Positions 33,978 through 34,218 of a stretch of 34,218 nt of DNA are shown here, in pieces (position 1 is the first letter of the stretch; each line of letters starts with the position of its first letter). Below the pieces are notes generated by a model. That model was given only the letters and a program-made list of their open reading frames with translations, was not told where the DNA came from and made no database searches. The translations under genes and the position numbers were made by a program. The stretch comes from Levilinea sp. Its GTDB lineage: Bacteria > Chloroflexota > Anaerolineae > Anaerolineales > Anaerolineaceae. The DNA is taken from NCBI GenBank assembly GCA_029975215.1, contig JARKPO010000054.1:1-34218 (forward strand), in the 5' to 3' direction.

Positions 33978-34218
33978 AGAAATCGGGTATCCTCAAAGAA
34001 ACCACGAGGAGCCCAATTAATACCGAAGGAATGACAAACAATCTCAACGCATACTTTACTCAACTACCGGATCAACTCCGAAAAGCCGGAAGGCGGCATA
34101 AGCTTATCGATATTATGACCATAGCGATCTGCGGGATCATATGCGGGGCAGATGATTGGAGTGGGATAGAGGAATACGGGAAAGCGAAAGAAGGGTGGTT
34201 GCGGCAATTCCTAGAATT
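33955..34218 (+). mobile_element. Left part of an ISAs1-family insertion sequence
   Basis: The element seems to begin near 33955-33965, where the IS256-like reading frame stops matching, and runs off the window. Its ends and target duplication cannot be set because the right end is missing and no inverted repeat can be compared. Confidence 0.5.
34031..34218 (+). CDS. ISAs1 family transposase, 5' part
   Basis: The first 62 codons of a transposase running off the right edge. The N-terminal DDE_Tnp_1-associated domain is clear: RRHKLIDIMTIAICGIICGADDW, cited as RRHKLIDIMTIAIC and GIICGADDW, then SGIEEYGKAKEGWLRQFLE. GAAGGA precedes the ATG. A full member is about 370 residues with a DDE catalytic triad, none of which is in the window. 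Confidence 0.85.
   Translation, partial: MTNNLNAYFTQLPDQLRKAGRRHKLIDIMTIAICGIICGADDWSGIEEYGKAKEGWLRQFLE

Overview
The window looks like a chromosomal segment from a Chloroflexota bacterium, probably class Anaerolineae. This is an inference from three things: GC-rich genes with many lipoproteins, Thr/Pro-rich 'TPTPT' spacers after lipoprotein or membrane anchors, and the gene set (B12-dependent ribonucleotide reductase with NrdR, DUF2142 and DUF2254 membrane proteins, mgl-type sugar importer with a GH1 glycosidase). No rRNA or complete tRNA is present. The last ~560 bases are visibly richer in A+T and carry insertion-sequence pieces.

Layout. 1-1053: a cytidylate-kinase-like protein behind a near-consensus promoter. 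1064-7335: a long leftward series: RNHCP zinc protein and RsgA (ATGA overlap), a DEAD-box helicase, a Nim/PNPOx-like flavoprotein, a tautomerase, a lipoprotein, a YrdB-like membrane protein, an SRPBCC protein and a DinB-type protein, the last four or more probably read from a promoter at 7308-7335. 7364-7551: a badly eroded REP-associated transposase remnant and a strong stem-loop. 7587-10759: nrdJ and nrdR with a leader stem-loop and a candidate NrdR box. 11096-14912: a metal/metallophore-type ABC importer (ATPase, permease, binding lipoprotein) behind a promoter whose start region is covered by a perfect 19-bp palindrome. Its leader can fold into an H-type pseudoknot beside the ribosome binding site, and a DUF4213/DUF364 heavy-metal-chelation protein lies just upstream. 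15160-16939: a PpiC-type foldase lipoprotein and a membrane-anchored protein. 16960-18315: DUF2254 protein. 18394-22660: a rightward glycan cluster (GT2, FrhB-like iron-sulfur flavoprotein, polysaccharide pyruvyl transferase, flippase-like membrane protein). 22727-24547: DUF2142 membrane protein. 24607-30067: mglB-mglA-mglC sugar importer followed by a GH1 beta-glycosidase. 30110-32107: secreted 5'-nucleotidase. 32130-33617: a MerR/GyrI regulator with a 19-bp-spacer promoter, then a frameshifted trmO.

The right end appears to be an integration boundary. A terminator at 33577-33617 is followed by an orphan 3' part of a tRNA (best fit tRNA-Pro, minus strand), then AT-richer DNA with a broken IS256-type transposase start and the 5' part of an ISAs1-family transposase running off the window. 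This arrangement fits an integrative element whose far end, with the restored tRNA, lies outside the window.

How the parts work together: the mgl importer and GH1 enzyme form a beta-glycoside/galactose uptake and hydrolysis unit. NrdR and NrdJ form a regulated dNTP supply unit. The ABC importer and DUF364 protein form a metal acquisition unit with candidate transcriptional and RNA-level control. The least expected signals are the operator plus pseudoknot at 14013-14113, the collapsed transposase at 7364-7499 and the tRNA-fragment boundary at 33621-33660.
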